DNA of 64,000 bases from Rhodobacteraceae bacterium UBA6796 (GTDB lineage Bacteria; Pseudomonadota; Alphaproteobacteria; Rhodobacterales; Rhodobacteraceae): positions 124,001-188,000 of the forward strand of contig DKFM01000006.1 in assembly GCA_002452815.1 (NCBI GenBank), given 5' to 3'. The position numbers and the translations under genes were made by a program. The notes beneath the pieces are model-generated. The model saw only the letters and a program-made list of their open reading frames with translations, ran no database searches and was not told where the DNA came from. Below are positions 51,076 to 62,425 of the stretch, piece by piece; within the stretch, counting starts at the first letter, position 1, and every line of letters begins with the position of its first letter.

Positions 51076-53231
51076 CAGTTTGCTCCTTTCACCTGCAGGC
51101 GGCGTTGATGCAGCACCGGCTCGGTATAGCCCGAGGGCTGCACGCGGCCCAGAAACACCAGATCGCAGGCCGCCTGGAAGGCCAGCCCGTCATAGCCGGG
51201 CGCCATCGGCCGATAGGCGGGATCGCCCGCGTTCTGACGGTCCACCACCGCGGCCATCTTGCGCAGAGCCTCCATCACGCGGCCTTCGCTGACCACGCCG
51301 TGATGCAGCCAGTTCGCCAGCGCCTGGCTGGAAATCCGGCAGGTCGCGCGGTCTTCCATCAGCGCGATGTCGTGGATATCGGGCACCTTGGAGCAGCCGA
51401 CCCCCTGATCGACCCAACGCACCACATAGCCCAGAATGCCCTGCGCGTTGTTCTCGATCTCGGCGGTGATCTCGGCCTCGGAATAGTTGCGCCCGGTGGC
51501 CAGCGGGATCGTAAGCAGATCGTCCAGACGCGCCGGGCGGTTCATCGCCGCGATCTCCTTTTGCCGCTGCAACACATTGACCTTGTGGTAATGCGTGGCG
51601 TGCAGCGTGGCGGCCGTGGGGCTGGGCACCCAGGCGCAGTTCGCCCCCGCCATCGGATGGCCAAGCTTGGCCTCCAGCATCTCGGCCATGCGGTCGGGCG
51701 CGGCCCACATCCCCTTGCCGATCTGTGCCTTGCCCGCCAACCCGCAGCGCAGCCCGATATCGACGTTGCGATCCTCATAGGCCGAAATCCAGGGCTGCGA
51801 TTTCATCTCGGCCTTGGCGACCATCGGCCCGGCCTCCATCGAGGTGTGGATCTCGTCGCCGGTGCGGTCAAGGAAGCCAGTGTTGATGAAGGCCACGCGG
51901 TGACGCGCGGCGCGGATGCATTCCTTCAGGTTCGCGCTGGTGCGGCGTTCCTCGTCCATGATGCCCAGCTTGACGGTGTGGCGCGGCAGGCCGAGGCAGT
52001 CTTCGACCCGGTCGAAGATCTCGCAGGCGAAGGCGACCTCTTCGGGGCCGTGCATCTTGGGTTTCACCACATAGACCGAGCCGGTGACCGAATTGCGCGC
52101 GCCGCCGTCCTTGGCCAGATCGTGCATCGCGCACAGGGTGGTGACCATCGCATCCATCAGCCCTTCGGGCACCTCGCGACCCTCGCGATCCAGCACCGCA
52201 GGGTTGGTCATCAGATGGCCCACGTTGCGCACCAGCATCAGCGCGCGGCCTTTCAGGGTGATCGTATCCCCCTCGGGCGCGGTGAACTGCAAGTCGGGGT
52301 TCAGTGCCCGGGTAAAGACCTTGCCGCCCTTTTCAACCTGCTCGGCCAGCGTGCCCTGCATCAGCCCCAGCCAGTTGCCATAGGCCAGCACCTTGTCTTC
52401 GGCATCGACCGCCGCCACCGAATCCTCGCAATCCATGATCGAGGAAATCGCGGATTCAAGGCGCAGATCGCAGATCCCGGCAGGGTCGGTCGCACCGATC
52501 GGGTGACCGGGGTTCACATCAACAATCGCGTGCAAACCGTTGTTTTTCAAAACAACCGCCGAGGGCGCCATGGCATCGCCCGCAAAGCCCGCGAATTGCG
52601 CGGGGTCGGCCAGCCCGGTTTCCTCGTCGGTCTGCACGAACAGCCCGCCATCCTGCACCCAGATCCGGCTGACATCGGCCCAGGACCCGGCAACCAGCGG
52701 GAAGGTTTCATCCAGAAACGCCTTGGCGCGCGCGATCACCCGCGCGCCGCGCGCCGCGTCGAACCCGCTGCCCGTCGGCAGATCGCCCAAGGCATCGGTG
52801 CCATAAAGCGCATCATACAGACTGCCCCAGCGCGCATTGGCGGCGTTCAGCGCATAGCGCGCGTTCATGATCGGCACCACCAGCTGCGGGCCGCAGACAG
52901 AGGCGAATTCCGGGTCGGTTTCGGGCGTCTCGATACTGAAATCCGGGCCTTCGGGCAGCAGATAGCCGATCTCGGTCAAAAACGCCTTGTACGCCGCCGC
53001 ATCATGGCCCTGGCCGCGATGATGCAGATGCCAGTCGTCGATCTGTGCCTGCAGCGCCTCGCGTTTTTCCAGCAGCGCACGGTTTTTCGGGGCCAGGTCG
53101 TGAACCAGCGCCGAAAATCCAGCCCAGAACGTCTCTGCCGTGACACCGCTGCCCGGCAGCGCCCGTGTCTCGATGAAATCGGCCAGCGAGGCGGCCACTT
53201 GCAGCCCCGCGCGATCAACCCGTGTCGTCAT
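51075..53231 (-). CDS. glcB: Malate synthase G
   Basis: Condenses glyoxylate with acetyl-CoA to malate, 718 residues, the normal length of the monomeric G form. Seen: [19 protein letters not shown], the active-site region [54 protein letters not shown] and the late motif [18 protein letters not shown]. It is followed by the GlcG-like gene with a one-base overlap. No isocitrate lyase is in the window; alphaproteobacteria of this group often make glyoxylate through the ethylmalonyl-CoA pathway instead. The 206-bp gap to pepN holds an AT-rich palindrome. Confidence 0.97.
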   Translation of the reverse strand: MTTRVDRAGLQVAASLADFIETRALPGSGVTAETFWAGFSALVHDLAPKNRALLEKREALQAQIDDWHLHHRGQGHDAAAYKAFLTEIGYLLPEGPDFSIETPETDPEFASVCGPQLVVPIMNARYALNAANARWGSLYDALYGTDALGDLPTGSGFDAARGARVIARAKAFLDETFPLVAGSWADVSRIWVQDGGLFVQTDEETGLADPAQFAGFAGDAMAPSAVVLKNNGLHAIVDVNPGHPIGATDPAGICDLRLESAISSIMDCEDSVAAVDAEDKVLAYGNWLGLMQGTLAEQVEKGGKVFTRALNPDLQFTAPEGDTITLKGRALMLVRNVGHLMTNPAVLDREGREVPEGLMDAMVTTLCAMHDLAKDGGARNSVTGSVYVVKPKMHGPEEVAFACEIFDRVEDCLGLPRHTVKLGIMDEERRTSANLKECIRAARHRVAFINTGFLDRTGDEIHTSMEAGPMVAKAEMKSQPWISAYEDRNVDIGLRCGLAGKAQIGKGMWAAPDRMAEMLEAKLGHPMAGANCAWVPSPTAATLHATHYHKVNVLQRQKEIAAMNRPARLDDLLTIPLATGRNYSEAEITAEIENNAQGILGYVVRWVDQGVGCSKVPDIHDIALMEDRATCRISSQALANWLHHGVVSEGRVMEALRKMAAVVDRQNAGDPAYRPMAPGYDGLAFQAACDLVFLGRVQPSGYTEPVLHQRRLQVKGAN

Positions 53232-53309
53232 CTCATTCTCCCTTGGTTGCGGGCACTTTTGCCAAGCACCGCCGGGCTGTCCAGCGAAAACTGCGTCGGA
53301 ATGGCATTT

Positions 53310-53330
53310 TTGGTGATATTATTTTACCAA
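53310..53330. promoter_or_regulatory. AT-rich palindrome in the glcB-pepN gap
   Basis: TTGGT and ACCAA arms flank an 11-bp AT-rich centre, about 80 bp upstream of glcB and about 110 bp upstream of pepN. It is the only strongly AT-rich stretch of the gap. It could be an operator for glcB or simply the promoter core; the centre is longer than in standard FadR/PdhR-type sites. Confidence 0.3.
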
Positions 53331-53437
53331 TTCATGCGGTCGCGGCGATTTTCCGCCTGTGCTTTCCGCAGAGCCCCGCCTTGCAGCCCCGCCCCCCGAG
53401 GCCTAGCTTGACCGAAAACAGCCACAGGCAGGACTCC

Positions 53438-55984
53438 ATGGACGGCACCACGCTTCTTTCCGATTACGCCCCCTATCCCTTCACGCTGGACGCGGTCGCG
53501 CTGACCTTCCGGCTGTCGCCGCGGGCCACGCGGGTTCAGGCACGGCTGTCGCTGACACCGCAGGCCCCCGGCACGGCGCTGCATCTGGATGGCGAGGATC
53601 TGCGGCTGATCGGGGCGGCAATTGACGGCACACCGCTGACACCCGCCGATTACCTGCTGACCGAAACCGGGCTGACGATCCACCCCGCCGCGCTGCCCGA
53701 AGGCCCGTTCACGCTGGAAACCGAGGTCGAGATCGCGCCCGAAGGCAACACCGCGCTGGAAGGCTTGTATATGTCAAACGGCATGTATTGCACGCAATGC
53801 GAGGCGGAAGGGTTTCGCAAGATCACCTTCTATCCCGACCGCCCCGATGTGATGGCGCCGTTCCATGTGCGCATCGAAGGCGATTTCCCGGTGCTGCTGT
53901 CGAACGGCAACCCGGTGGCGCAGGGCCCCGGCTGGGCCGAATGGGACGACCCCTGGCCCAAGCCCGCCTATCTGTTCGCGCTGGTCGCGGGCGATCTGGT
54001 GGCAACCTCGGGCAGCTTCACCACCGCCTCGGGGCGCGAGGTCGCGCTCAACATCTGGGTGCGACCGGGCGATCAGGACCGCTGCAATTTCGCCTTGGGG
54101 GCGCTGCAACGCTCGATGGCCTGGGATGAACGCGCCTATGGCCGCGAATACGATCTGGACATCTTCAACATCGTCGCGGTGGACGATTTCAACATGGGCG
54201 CGATGGAGAACAAGGGGCTGAACATCTTCAACTCCAAACTCGTTTTGGCCAGCCCCGAAACCGCGACCGATACCGATTACGAACGCATCGAAGCGGTCAT
54301 CGCGCATGAATATTTCCACAACTGGACCGGCAACCGCATCACCTGCCGCGACTGGTTCCAGCTGTGCCTGAAAGAGGGGCTGACGGTGTTCCGCGACCAA
54401 TCCTTCACCGCCGACATGCGCGCAGGCGCGGTCAAGCGGATCGAGGATGTGGCCGCCCTGCGCGCGCGCCAGTTCCGCGAGGATCAGGGCCCGCTGGCCC
54501 ATCCCCCGCGCCCCGATCATTACCGCGAGATCAACAACTTCTACACCCCCACCGTCTATGAAAAAGGCGCCGAGGTGGTGGGCATGCTGAAAACGCTGGT
54601 GGGCGACGCAGGCTATCGCGCCGCGCTCGATCTGTATTTCGACCGCCACGACGGGCAGGCCTGCACGATCGAGGACTGGATCAAGGTGTTCGAGGACAGC
54701 TCGGGCCGCGATCTGGGCCAGTTCAAGCGCTGGTATACCGATGCGGGCACGCCGCGGCTGAGTGTGACCGAAGATTTCCGCGACGGCACCTATACGCTGG
54801 AATTCACGCAGGAAACCAAACCCACGCCGAGCCAGCCCGAAAAACCCGCACGCCATATTCCGATTGCGGTGGGCCTGTTGTCGCCCAACGGCGACGAGGT
54901 GCTGCCGACCACCGTGCTGGAAATGACCGAAGGCACGCAGCGCTTCACCTTCCCCGGACTGGCCAGCCGCCCGGTCCCCTCGATCCTGCGCGGCTTCTCG
55001 GCGCCCGTGGTTCTGGACCGCGCCACCACCCCCGCCGAACAGGCGTTTTTGCTGGCGCATGACACCGACCCGTTCAACCGCTGGGAAGCGGGGCGCACCC
55101 TGGCGCGGCAAACCCTGATGGCGATGACGCAGGGCGCCGCGCCGCAGGCCGAATACCTGGACGCGGTCGGTCGCCTGATCGCCGACGAAAGCGCCGAACC
55201 CGCCTTCCGCGCGCTGTGCCTGCGCCTGCCCGGCGAAGATGAAATCGCCCAGGCGCTGCACGAAGCGGGCCAGATCCCCGATCCGCAGGCGATCCATGCC
55301 GCCCGCGGGCGGCTGATGGATGCGCTGGCCACCCGCCACGGCGCGGCGCTGGCGGCGATCTATGAGGCGATGGCGGTGCCCGGCCCCTATGCCCCCGACG
55401 CAGCGCCTGCAGGCCAACGTGCGCTGCGGTTGGCGGCGTTGCACCTGCTGGGCCGGACCGATGGCGGCGAACGGGCGCAGGCGCTGTTTGCGCGGGCCGA
55501 CAACATGACCGAAACCATGGGCGCGCTGGCGGTGCTGGTCGCCGCCGGGCAGGCGACCGAGGCACTGGCACAGTTCCGCACACGTTGGGCCGACAACCGG
55601 CTGGTGATGGACAAGTGGTTCATGACGCAGGCCGCGCTCTGCCCGCCCGAGGAAGCGGCGGAGCTGGCGCAGCGCCTTGCCGCCGATCCGTTGTTCGACT
55701 GGAAGAACCCCAACCGTTTCCGCGCGCTTCTTGGCGGGTTTGCGGCCAATCACGCGGGCTTTCATCGGGCCGACGGCGCGGGCTATCGCTTCTTTGCCGA
55801 CTGGCTGATCCGGCTTGACCCACTGAACCCGCAGACCGCGGCACGGATGTCCACCGCCTTTGAAACCTGGACGCGCTACGATGCCGGGCGGCAGGCGCTG
55901 ATCCGCGCCGAACTGGCACGGATCGCCGCGCAACCGGGGCTGAGCCGCGATCTGTCCGAGATGACTGCACGGCTTCTGGGCTAA
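53438..55984 (+). CDS. pepN: Aminopeptidase N
   Basis: Zinc metallopeptidase of the M1 family, 848 residues, trimming peptides from the N-terminus in the cytoplasm. Seen: the exopeptidase motif GAMENKG, the zinc site HEYFHNW with the third ligand in LKEGLTVFRDQ, and ENFTPTV-like NFYTPTVYEKGAEV with the catalytic tyrosine region. The C-terminal helical domain follows. The ATG at 53438 (MDGTTLLSD) has AGGA 5 nt upstream. It is divergent from glcB and followed by palindrome copy 4. Confidence 0.96.
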   Translation: MDGTTLLSDYAPYPFTLDAVALTFRLSPRATRVQARLSLTPQAPGTALHLDGEDLRLIGAAIDGTPLTPADYLLTETGLTIHPAALPEGPFTLETEVEIAPEGNTALEGLYMSNGMYCTQCEAEGFRKITFYPDRPDVMAPFHVRIEGDFPVLLSNGNPVAQGPGWAEWDDPWPKPAYLFALVAGDLVATSGSFTTASGREVALNIWVRPGDQDRCNFALGALQRSMAWDERAYGREYDLDIFNIVAVDDFNMGAMENKGLNIFNSKLVLASPETATDTDYERIEAVIAHEYFHNWTGNRITCRDWFQLCLKEGLTVFRDQSFTADMRAGAVKRIEDVAALRARQFREDQGPLAHPPRPDHYREINNFYTPTVYEKGAEVVGMLKTLVGDAGYRAALDLYFDRHDGQACTIEDWIKVFEDSSGRDLGQFKRWYTDAGTPRLSVTEDFRDGTYTLEFTQETKPTPSQPEKPARHIPIAVGLLSPNGDEVLPTTVLEMTEGTQRFTFPGLASRPVPSILRGFSAPVVLDRATTPAEQAFLLAHDTDPFNRWEAGRTLARQTLMAMTQGAAPQAEYLDAVGRLIADESAEPAFRALCLRLPGEDEIAQALHEAGQIPDPQAIHAARGRLMDALATRHGAALAAIYEAMAVPGPYAPDAAPAGQRALRLAALHLLGRTDGGERAQALFARADNMTETMGALAVLVAAGQATEALAQFRTRWADNRLVMDKWFMTQAALCPPEEAAELAQRLAADPLFDWKNPNRFRALLGGFAANHAGFHRADGAGYRFFADWLIRLDPLNPQTAARMSTAFETWTRYDAGRQALIRAELARIAAQPGLSRDLSEMTARLLG

Positions 55985-55997
55985 GGCGGCGCCCGGG

Positions 55998-56090
55998 GCG
56001 CGCGCCGGGGCTCTGCCCCGGACCCCGGGATATTTATGCCAAGATGAAGGGGCTTCTTCTTGGCATAAATACTCAAATCCCGCCCGCCCC
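55998..56090. repeat. Dispersed intergenic palindrome, copy 4
   Basis: TATTTATGCCAAGATGAAG pairs with CTTCTTCTTGGCATAAATA in an almost perfect inner stem; the outer arms are CCGGACCCCGGGA and TCCCGCCCGCCCC. It begins 13 bp after the pepN stop. It separates pepN from gatB and probably acts as the pepN terminator. The rest of the 201-bp gap shows nothing else clear. Confidence 0.8.
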
Positions 56091-56185
56091 TGCAGACGCG
56101 CAGCCCCCGGCAGATGCGCCCAAGGCTTGCCCCGCGCGCGGCCCTGTCCTAGAAGGCGGATAGCCACCGGAAACAGGACTGCATC

Positions 56186-57700
56186 ATGCTTGACCATCTC
56201 GCCTTCGAAGCCCCCAAACCCAAAGTGATCGCCGGCGCGAAATCCGACTGGGAGCTGGTGATCGGGCTGGAGGTGCATGCGCAGGTGGCCTCGAACGCCA
56301 AGCTGTTTTCCGGCGCCTCGACGCAGTTCGGGGCGGAGCCCAATTCCAACGTCGCCTTCGTGGACGCGGCGATGCCCGGCATGCTGCCGGTGATCAACGA
56401 GTTCTGCGTGGCGCAGGCGGTGCGCACCGGGCTGGGGCTGAAGGCGCAGATCAACCTGTTCTCGGCCTTCGACCGCAAGAACTATTTCTACCCTGACCTG
56501 CCGCAGGGCTATCAGATCAGCCAGCTGTACCACCCGATCGTGGGCGAGGGCGAGATCATCGTCGACATGGGCCCGGGCGTTGCGCGCCGCGTGCGCATCG
56601 AACGCATCCACCTGGAGCAGGACGCGGGCAAGTCGATTCATGACATGGACCCGAACATGTCCTTCGTCGACCTCAACCGCACCGGCGTGGCACTGATGGA
56701 GATCGTCAGCCGCCCCGACATCCGCGGCCCCGAGGAAGCGGCGGCCTATGTGGGCAAGCTGCGCCAGATCCTGCGCTATCTGGGCACCTGCGACGGCAAC
56801 ATGCAAAACGGCAACCTGCGCTGCGACGTGAACGTGTCGGTCTGCCCGCCCGGCGCCTATGAGCGCTATCAGGAAACCCAGGATTTCAGCCATCTGGGCA
56901 CGCGCTGCGAAATCAAGAACATGAACTCGATGCGCTTCATCCAGGCGGCCATCGAATACGAGGCACGCCGCCAGATCGCCATCGTCGAAGACGGCGGCAG
57001 CGTGGTGCAGGAAACCCGTCTTTACGACCCCGACAAGGGCGAGACCCGCTCGATGCGCTCGAAAGAAGAGGCGCATGATTATCGCTACTTCCCCTGCCCC
57101 GACCTGCTGCCGCTGGAAATCGAGCAGGGCTGGGTCGACGATATCGCCGCCTCGATGCCCGAACTGCCGGATGAAAAGAAGGCGCGTTTCGTCAAGGATT
57201 TCGGGCTGAGCGAATATGATGCCAGCGTGCTGACCGCCGAGGCCGAGAACGCCGCCTATTTCGAGAAGGTGGCTGAGGGCACCGATGGCAAGCTGGCCGC
57301 GAACTGGGTCATCAACGAGCTGTTCGGCCGGTTGAAGAAAGAAGGCCACGAGATCGGCCAAAGCCCGGTGTCGCCCGAACAGCTGGGCGCGATCGTCAAG
57401 CTGATCAAGGCGGGCGACATCTCGGGCAAGATCGCCAAGGATCTGTTCGAGATCGTCTATACCGAGGGCGGCGATCCGGCGGCCATCGTCGAGGCGCGCG
57501 GCATGAAACAGGTCACCGATCTGGGCGCCATCGAGAAGGCGGTGGATGACATCATCGCCGCCAACCCCGCGCAGGTGGAAAAGGCCAAGCAGAACCCGAA
57601 ACTGGCGGGCTGGTTCACCGGGCAGGTCATCAAGGCCTCGGGCGGCAAGGCCAACCCGGCCGCGGTGAACGAGATCGTGGCGCGCAAGCTGGGCCTCTGA
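56186..57700 (+). CDS. gatB: Aspartyl/glutamyl-tRNA amidotransferase subunit B
   Basis: Kinase-like subunit of GatCAB, which amidates mischarged Glu-tRNA-Gln or Asp-tRNA-Asn; 504 residues. Seen: [63 protein letters not shown], and [11 protein letters not shown], then the C-terminal YqeY-like tail domain (from about 360). AGGA lies 7 nt before the ATG. It is a single gene here; gatA and gatC are not in the window. Confidence 0.97.
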   Translation: MLDHLAFEAPKPKVIAGAKSDWELVIGLEVHAQVASNAKLFSGASTQFGAEPNSNVAFVDAAMPGMLPVINEFCVAQAVRTGLGLKAQINLFSAFDRKNYFYPDLPQGYQISQLYHPIVGEGEIIVDMGPGVARRVRIERIHLEQDAGKSIHDMDPNMSFVDLNRTGVALMEIVSRPDIRGPEEAAAYVGKLRQILRYLGTCDGNMQNGNLRCDVNVSVCPPGAYERYQETQDFSHLGTRCEIKNMNSMRFIQAAIEYEARRQIAIVEDGGSVVQETRLYDPDKGETRSMRSKEEAHDYRYFPCPDLLPLEIEQGWVDDIAASMPELPDEKKARFVKDFGLSEYDASVLTAEAENAAYFEKVAEGTDGKLAANWVINELFGRLKKEGHEIGQSPVSPEQLGAIVKLIKAGDISGKIAKDLFEIVYTEGGDPAAIVEARGMKQVTDLGAIEKAVDDIIAANPAQVEKAKQNPKLAGWFTGQVIKASGGKANPAAVNEIVARKLGL

Positions 57701-57735
57701 GCCCCTGCCGGAATCTGAGCCCCTGCCCGAAATCG

Positions 57736-57761
57736 AAAGGCGCCCCGCGGGGCGCCTTTTT
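57736..57761. terminator. Bidirectional terminator between gatB and the DUF3422 gene
   Basis: A perfect inverted repeat, AAAGGCGCCCC and GGGGCGCCTTT around GC, followed by TT. With an A-run on one side and a T-run on the other it can end transcription of both convergent genes. Confidence 0.9.
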
Positions 57762-57771
57762 CATGGGGCGT

Positions 57772-59064
57772 TCAGTGCCCGCCCATCCCCTTCTTGATCC
57801 GGCGCACCATCAGCCAGACGCCCAGGATCACCAGCGGTGTCAGCCCGGCCACCGCCATTTCCTTGGAGATGCCCATCTGCTTGGCCAGCGGATAGGTCAG
57901 ATAGCCCGCCAGACTGACCGCGTAATAGCTGATCGCCACCACCGACAGCCCCTCGACCGTATGTTGCAGGCGCAGTTGCAGGTCGGCCCGCCGGTCCATC
58001 GAGGCCAGCAACTCCTGGTTCTGGGCCGAGCGTTCGACATCGACCCGGGTGCGCAGCAATTCGCCCGCCCGCGCCGCGCGTTCCAGCATCGTGCGCAACC
58101 GCGCTTCGGCCGATTTCACCGTGCGCATCGCCGGATCATAGCGGCGCAGCATGAATTCGGAAAACTTCTGCCGCCCCTCGAACCGGCTTTCGCGCAGCAC
58201 CTCGACCCGCTGCGTCACGATCGCCTCATAGGCGCCGGTGGCCCCGAAGCGGAACGAGTTCTGCACCGCCAGGCTTTCCAGATCCGCCGAGATCGCCAGC
58301 AGACGATCAAGCGTTTCTTCCGCCGGGTGGGTGTCGTCGCTCATCCCCGCGACCAGCGCCGAGAGTTCGGGGTCAAGCGCATTGAGCCGCGCGGTCAGCG
58401 CCCGCGCGCGCCCCAGCCCCAGCATCGACATCGCGCGATAGGTCTCCAGCTCGCAGATCCGTTGCACGATGCGGCCCACCCGGCCGGGGCCGGTGCCCGG
58501 GCGCACGAAGGCCGCAAACCGCATTTGCCCGGCCGGATCAATGCGAAAATCGGTGGCGATCACCGCCGCCCCGTCCAGCACCCAGGCACAGACCAGGCTT
58601 TCGGGCACGAACCAGTCTTCCAGCTGCGGGGCGATGGCCAGCGGATCGTCGGGCAGCGGCTCGATGCGGATGGCCACGGCGGCGATGCGCTTGCCGGGGG
58701 CCGCGGCGATCCAGTCGGCCGGGAACAGCTCGGCCTCGGCCGGATCGAACGGCCGTGCCGAAACCCCCGGCGCATGTGCCAGATAGGTGGTGAATTCGGT
58801 GTGGCTTTCCCATTTCAGCGTGTGACGCCCGATCTGCCCGGCGTAATGGGTGATGCCGGGCAACGGGTGCGGCGCCCCGTGCCGTGCCAGCAGATCGACC
58901 AGATGCGCGTGATCCAGCGCCCGGTCGCGGTTGGCGGCGTCATGCGGTTCCTTGATCGCCAGATAGATCACATGGCTCGGCACGCCCAGCTGCGGAAAGG
59001 GGCGCGCGTGCAATTCATTGACCAGCGCATAGCGCAGCGGGTGATCGTCAGTCGGGGCGGTCAT
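57772..59064 (-). CDS. DUF3422 family membrane protein
   Basis: A 430-residue protein of a family common in alpha- and betaproteobacteria with no assigned function. The first 370 residues are soluble: the N-terminus has HPLRYALVNELHARPFP, typical of the family, and the middle (about 230-370) is helical and may form coiled coils. Two hydrophobic segments end the protein (about 378-397 and 404-421), followed by a basic tail (RRIKKGMGGH). It is thus a C-terminally anchored membrane protein. AGGAG lies 9 nt before the ATG. It is downstream of pntB in the same direction, but a terminator separates them. Confidence 0.88.
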   Translation of the reverse strand: MTAPTDDHPLRYALVNELHARPFPQLGVPSHVIYLAIKEPHDAANRDRALDHAHLVDLLARHGAPHPLPGITHYAGQIGRHTLKWESHTEFTTYLAHAPGVSARPFDPAEAELFPADWIAAAPGKRIAAVAIRIEPLPDDPLAIAPQLEDWFVPESLVCAWVLDGAAVIATDFRIDPAGQMRFAAFVRPGTGPGRVGRIVQRICELETYRAMSMLGLGRARALTARLNALDPELSALVAGMSDDTHPAEETLDRLLAISADLESLAVQNSFRFGATGAYEAIVTQRVEVLRESRFEGRQKFSEFMLRRYDPAMRTVKSAEARLRTMLERAARAGELLRTRVDVERSAQNQELLASMDRRADLQLRLQHTVEGLSVVAISYYAVSLAGYLTYPLAKQMGISKEMAVAGLTPLVILGVWLMVRRIKKGMGGH

Positions 59065-59392
59065 CGGAACTCTCCTGCCGGGAAATTTCTGCTTAGCGCG
59101 AAATGCCCGCGTGTAAACAAAAATATTCAGCAATAACAAATCTTTATCAGCATACCACGGTGCACAATCGCGCGCATCCCCCCGACACGGCGACAAAAAC
59201 GCGCGGCCAGCGCGTAGGGCTGCGCGCCTGTGGCCGTATTCCCTTGCATCCCGCAGCCAACCGGAAGGCCCGGTGCAACCGCCCCTTCCCCCCGCACTGG
59301 CGATGGTGCTGAGCCCGGGGCCTGCCCCTCTGCCCGCCAGACAAACAAAAGCCCCGCCAGACTGGCGGGGCTTCGGTCTTCCGGAGGTCTGC
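59065..59392. other. 328-bp gap between the DUF3422 gene and pntB
   Basis: It holds the pntB terminator at its right end, an AT-rich stretch at about 59113-59155 that is the likely DUF3422 promoter region, and GCATACC (59150-59156), a one-base variant of the GTATACC box seen upstream of pntA and nuoA. I see no gene or RNA in it. Confidence 0.5.
59341..59373 (-). terminator. Terminator after pntB
   Basis: AAGCCCCGCCAG pairs with CTGGCGGGGCTT around one unpaired base (a 12-bp inverted repeat). On the minus strand it is followed by TTTTGTTTGT. It lies 20 nt past the pntB stop. Confidence 0.9.
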
Positions 59393-60829
59393 TTACATCC
59401 GGACCAGATGCAGCAGCTCTTCCAGCGATTTCTTCGCGTCGCCGTAGAACATGCGCGTGTTCTCTTTGTAGAACAGCGGGTTTTCGATGCCGGAATAGCC
59501 GGTGCCCTGACCGCGTTTCGACACGAAGACCTGCTTGGCTTTCCAGACTTCCAGCACCGGCATGCCGGCGATGGGCGAGTTCGGATCGTCCTGCGCGGCC
59601 GGGTTCACGATGTCGTTCGAACCGATCACGATGACCACATCCGTTTCCGGGAAGTCGTCATTGATCTCGTCCATCTCCATCACGATGTCATAGGGCACAC
59701 GCGCCTCGGCCAGCAGCACGTTCATGTGCCCCGGCAGACGGCCCGCGACCGGGTGGATCGCGAAGCGCACGGTCTTGCCGCGCCCGCGCAGCATCGAGGT
59801 CAGCTCGCTGACCGCGTTCTGCGCCTGCGCAACGGCCATACCGTAGCCCGGGACGATGATGATGCTGTCGGCATCGTTCAGCGCGTCGGCCACGCCAGCG
59901 GCGTCGATCGCCACCTGCTCGCCCTCGACTTCCATCGCCGGGCCCGTGGTACCGCCGAAGCCGCCCAGGATCACCGAGATGAAGCTGCGGTTCATCGCCT
60001 TGCACATGATGTAGGACAGGATCGCCCCCGAAGAGCCGACCAGCGCGCCGGTCACGATCAGCAAATCATTGCCGAGCGAGAAACCGATCGCCGCCGCGGC
60101 CCAGCCCGAATAGCTGTTCAGCATCGACACCACGACCGGCATGTCGGCGCCGCCGATGCCCATGATCAGGTGATAGCCGATGAAGAAGGCCAGCAGCGTC
60201 ATCACGATCAGCGTCCAGATGCCGGCGCCTTGCATGAACATCACCAGCAACACCAGCGAGGCCAACGCCGCAGCGGCGTTCAGCAGATGCCCGCCGGGCA
60301 GCTTTTTCGCCTTGCCGTCGACCTTGCCCGCCAGTTTGCCGAAGGCCACGACCGAGCCGGTGAAGGTGACCGCACCGATGAACACGCCCAAGAACACCTC
60401 GACCTTCAGGATCGCCACCTCGACCGGGGTCTTGTGCGCCAGGATCGCGGCGAAGCCTTGCAGCGCCTGGCGTGCGGCCTCGTCCATGCCCTGAACGCGG
60501 GTCAGTTCGATCTGCGCGTTATAGCCGATGAACACGGCGGCCAGACCGACGAAACTGTGCAGCGCCGCAACCAGCTGCGGCATTTCGGTCATCTCGACCG
60601 TTTTTGCCACATACCAGCCCATGGCAGAGCCACCGATCAGCATCAGCGCGATGATGAACCAGTGCCCCACGCCCGGCCCGAAGATGGTGGCGATGACCGC
60701 CATCCCCATGCCCACGATGCCATACCACACGGCGCGCTTGGCGCTTTCCTGCCCGGACAGACCGCCGAGCGAGAGGATGAACAGAACAGCAGCCGCGATA
60801 TAGGCTGCGGAAACGATACCGATCGTCAT
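59393..60829 (-). CDS. pntB: NAD(P) transhydrogenase subunit beta
   Basis: Membrane and NADP(H)-binding subunit of the proton-translocating transhydrogenase, 478 residues. The first half holds about nine hydrophobic segments (domain II); the second half is the NADP-binding domain III with [45 protein letters not shown] and a C-terminal [16 protein letters not shown]. It follows pntA by 15 bp. Confidence 0.97.
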   Translation of the reverse strand: MTIGIVSAAYIAAAVLFILSLGGLSGQESAKRAVWYGIVGMGMAVIATIFGPGVGHWFIIALMLIGGSAMGWYVAKTVEMTEMPQLVAALHSFVGLAAVFIGYNAQIELTRVQGMDEAARQALQGFAAILAHKTPVEVAILKVEVFLGVFIGAVTFTGSVVAFGKLAGKVDGKAKKLPGGHLLNAAAALASLVLLVMFMQGAGIWTLIVMTLLAFFIGYHLIMGIGGADMPVVVSMLNSYSGWAAAAIGFSLGNDLLIVTGALVGSSGAILSYIMCKAMNRSFISVILGGFGGTTGPAMEVEGEQVAIDAAGVADALNDADSIIIVPGYGMAVAQAQNAVSELTSMLRGRGKTVRFAIHPVAGRLPGHMNVLLAEARVPYDIVMEMDEINDDFPETDVVIVIGSNDIVNPAAQDDPNSPIAGMPVLEVWKAKQVFVSKRGQGTGYSGIENPLFYKENTRMFYGDAKKSLEELLHLVRM

Positions 60830-60844
60830 GTCAGCACCCTCCCC

Positions 60845-62425
60845 TTACGATTTCTGGAACATGGCGAGCATGCGCCGGGTAACAAGGAAGCCGCCGACGA
60901 TGTTGATCGAAGCGATCAGCACCGACAGCGCCGCGAGGATCACCACCAGCCAGTTGCCGGAGCCGATCTGCAACAGCGCGCCCAGGATTACGATCCCCGA
61001 CACGGCGTTGGTGACCGCCATCAGCGGCGTGTGCAGCGAATGGCTGACGTTCCAGATCACCTGGAAGCCGACGAAGCAGGCCAGCACGAAGACCACGAAA
61101 TGCGCCATGAAGCTGGCAGGTGCGAAGGCCCCCACCGTCAGCAGCAGCGCCGTGCCCACCGCCAGAAGCGTGATCTGGTTGCGGGTGGCCTTCTTGAAGG
61201 CGGCCTTCTCGGCGGCCCTGATCTCTTCGGGGGTCAGCTCCTTGGGCTTTTCCTTCGGCTTGGCGGCGGCGATCGCGGCCACTTTCGGCGGCGGCGGCGG
61301 GAAGGTGATCGCGCCCTGATGGGTCACGGTCGCGCCGCGGATCACGTCGTCTTCCATGTTGTGATTGACCACGCCGTCCTTGCCGGGCGTCAGGTCGGTC
61401 ATCATGTGACGGATGTTCGTTGCGTAAAGCTGCGAGCTTTGCGCGGCCATCTTCGACGGGAAATCGGTGTAGCCGATCACCGTCACGCCGTTTTCGGTGA
61501 CGATCTTCTCGTCCTTCACGGTCAGGTCGCAGTTGCCGCCACGCTCGGCCGCAAGGTCGACCACGACCGAGCCACGCTTCATCGCGGCGACCATGTCGGC
61601 CAGCCACAGCTTCGGCGCATCGCGCCCCGGGATCAGCGCCGTGGTGATGACGATATCCATGTCGGGGGCGAGTTCACGGAACTTTTTCAGCTGCGCTTCG
61701 CGGAATTCCGGGGAGGAAGGCGCGGCATAACCGCCGGTGGCGGCGCCGTCCTGCTGCTGCTCTTCGAAATCGAGATAGACGAACTCGGCGCCCATCGATT
61801 CGATCTGCTCGGCCACTTCGGGGCGCACATCGAACGCGTAGGTGATCGCGCCAAGCGCCGTCGAGGCGCCGATCGCGGCCAGACCGGCCACGCCCGCACC
61901 CACCACCAGAACCTTGGCCGGGGGCACCTTGCCCGCCGCGGTCACCTGGCCGGTGAAGAAGCGGCCGAAGTTGTTCCCCGCCTCGATCACCGCCCGGTAG
62001 CCCGAGATGTTGGCCATCGAGGACAGCGCGTCCATCTTCTGCGCGCGCGAGATCCGCGGCACCATATCCATCGCGATGACAGAGGCGCCGGTTTTCTGGG
62101 CGGCTTCCAAAAGCTCTTTGTTCTGAGCGGGATAGAAGAAGGAGATCAGGGTCTGGTCGCTGCGCAGCTGCCCCACCTCCTCTTCGGTCGGCGGCCGCAC
62201 CTTGACCACGAAATCGACCGCGCCGAACAGTTCGGCGGCCGACCCGACCACGGTGACACCGGCCTTGGTATAGGCCGTGTCCTCGAACCCCGCGCTATGG
62301 CCTGCGCCGGCCTCGATGAAACACTCGTGCCCCAGCTTTTGCAGCTGCAGCGCGGACTCGGGCGTCATCGCGACCCGCGATTCACCCTCGAAAATCTCCT
62401 TCGGAGCGCCGATCTTCACTCTCAT
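60845..62425 (-). CDS. pntA: NAD(P) transhydrogenase subunit alpha
   Basis: NAD(H)-binding subunit of transhydrogenase, 526 residues, with the membrane part fused on, as in E. coli, rather than split into alpha-1 and alpha-2. Domain I (about 1-380) shows [35 protein letters not shown], and [13 protein letters not shown]; after a charged linker with PPPPP and KPKEKPKE come four hydrophobic segments with [16 protein letters not shown]. The ATG at 62425 follows AAGG at 5 nt; an in-frame ATG 138 nt upstream would add 46 residues without family similarity. Confidence 0.96.
   Translation of the reverse strand: MRVKIGAPKEIFEGESRVAMTPESALQLQKLGHECFIEAGAGHSAGFEDTAYTKAGVTVVGSAAELFGAVDFVVKVRPPTEEEVGQLRSDQTLISFFYPAQNKELLEAAQKTGASVIAMDMVPRISRAQKMDALSSMANISGYRAVIEAGNNFGRFFTGQVTAAGKVPPAKVLVVGAGVAGLAAIGASTALGAITYAFDVRPEVAEQIESMGAEFVYLDFEEQQQDGAATGGYAAPSSPEFREAQLKKFRELAPDMDIVITTALIPGRDAPKLWLADMVAAMKRGSVVVDLAAERGGNCDLTVKDEKIVTENGVTVIGYTDFPSKMAAQSSQLYATNIRHMMTDLTPGKDGVVNHNMEDDVIRGATVTHQGAITFPPPPPKVAAIAAAKPKEKPKELTPEEIRAAEKAAFKKATRNQITLLAVGTALLLTVGAFAPASFMAHFVVFVLACFVGFQVIWNVSHSLHTPLMAVTNAVSGIVILGALLQIGSGNWLVVILAALSVLIASINIVGGFLVTRRMLAMFQKS

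Noticed and set aside
53774..57361. A 1195-residue minus-strand open frame across pepN and gatB.
   Set aside because: It spans two certain genes and the repeat between them, with no recognisable motif.
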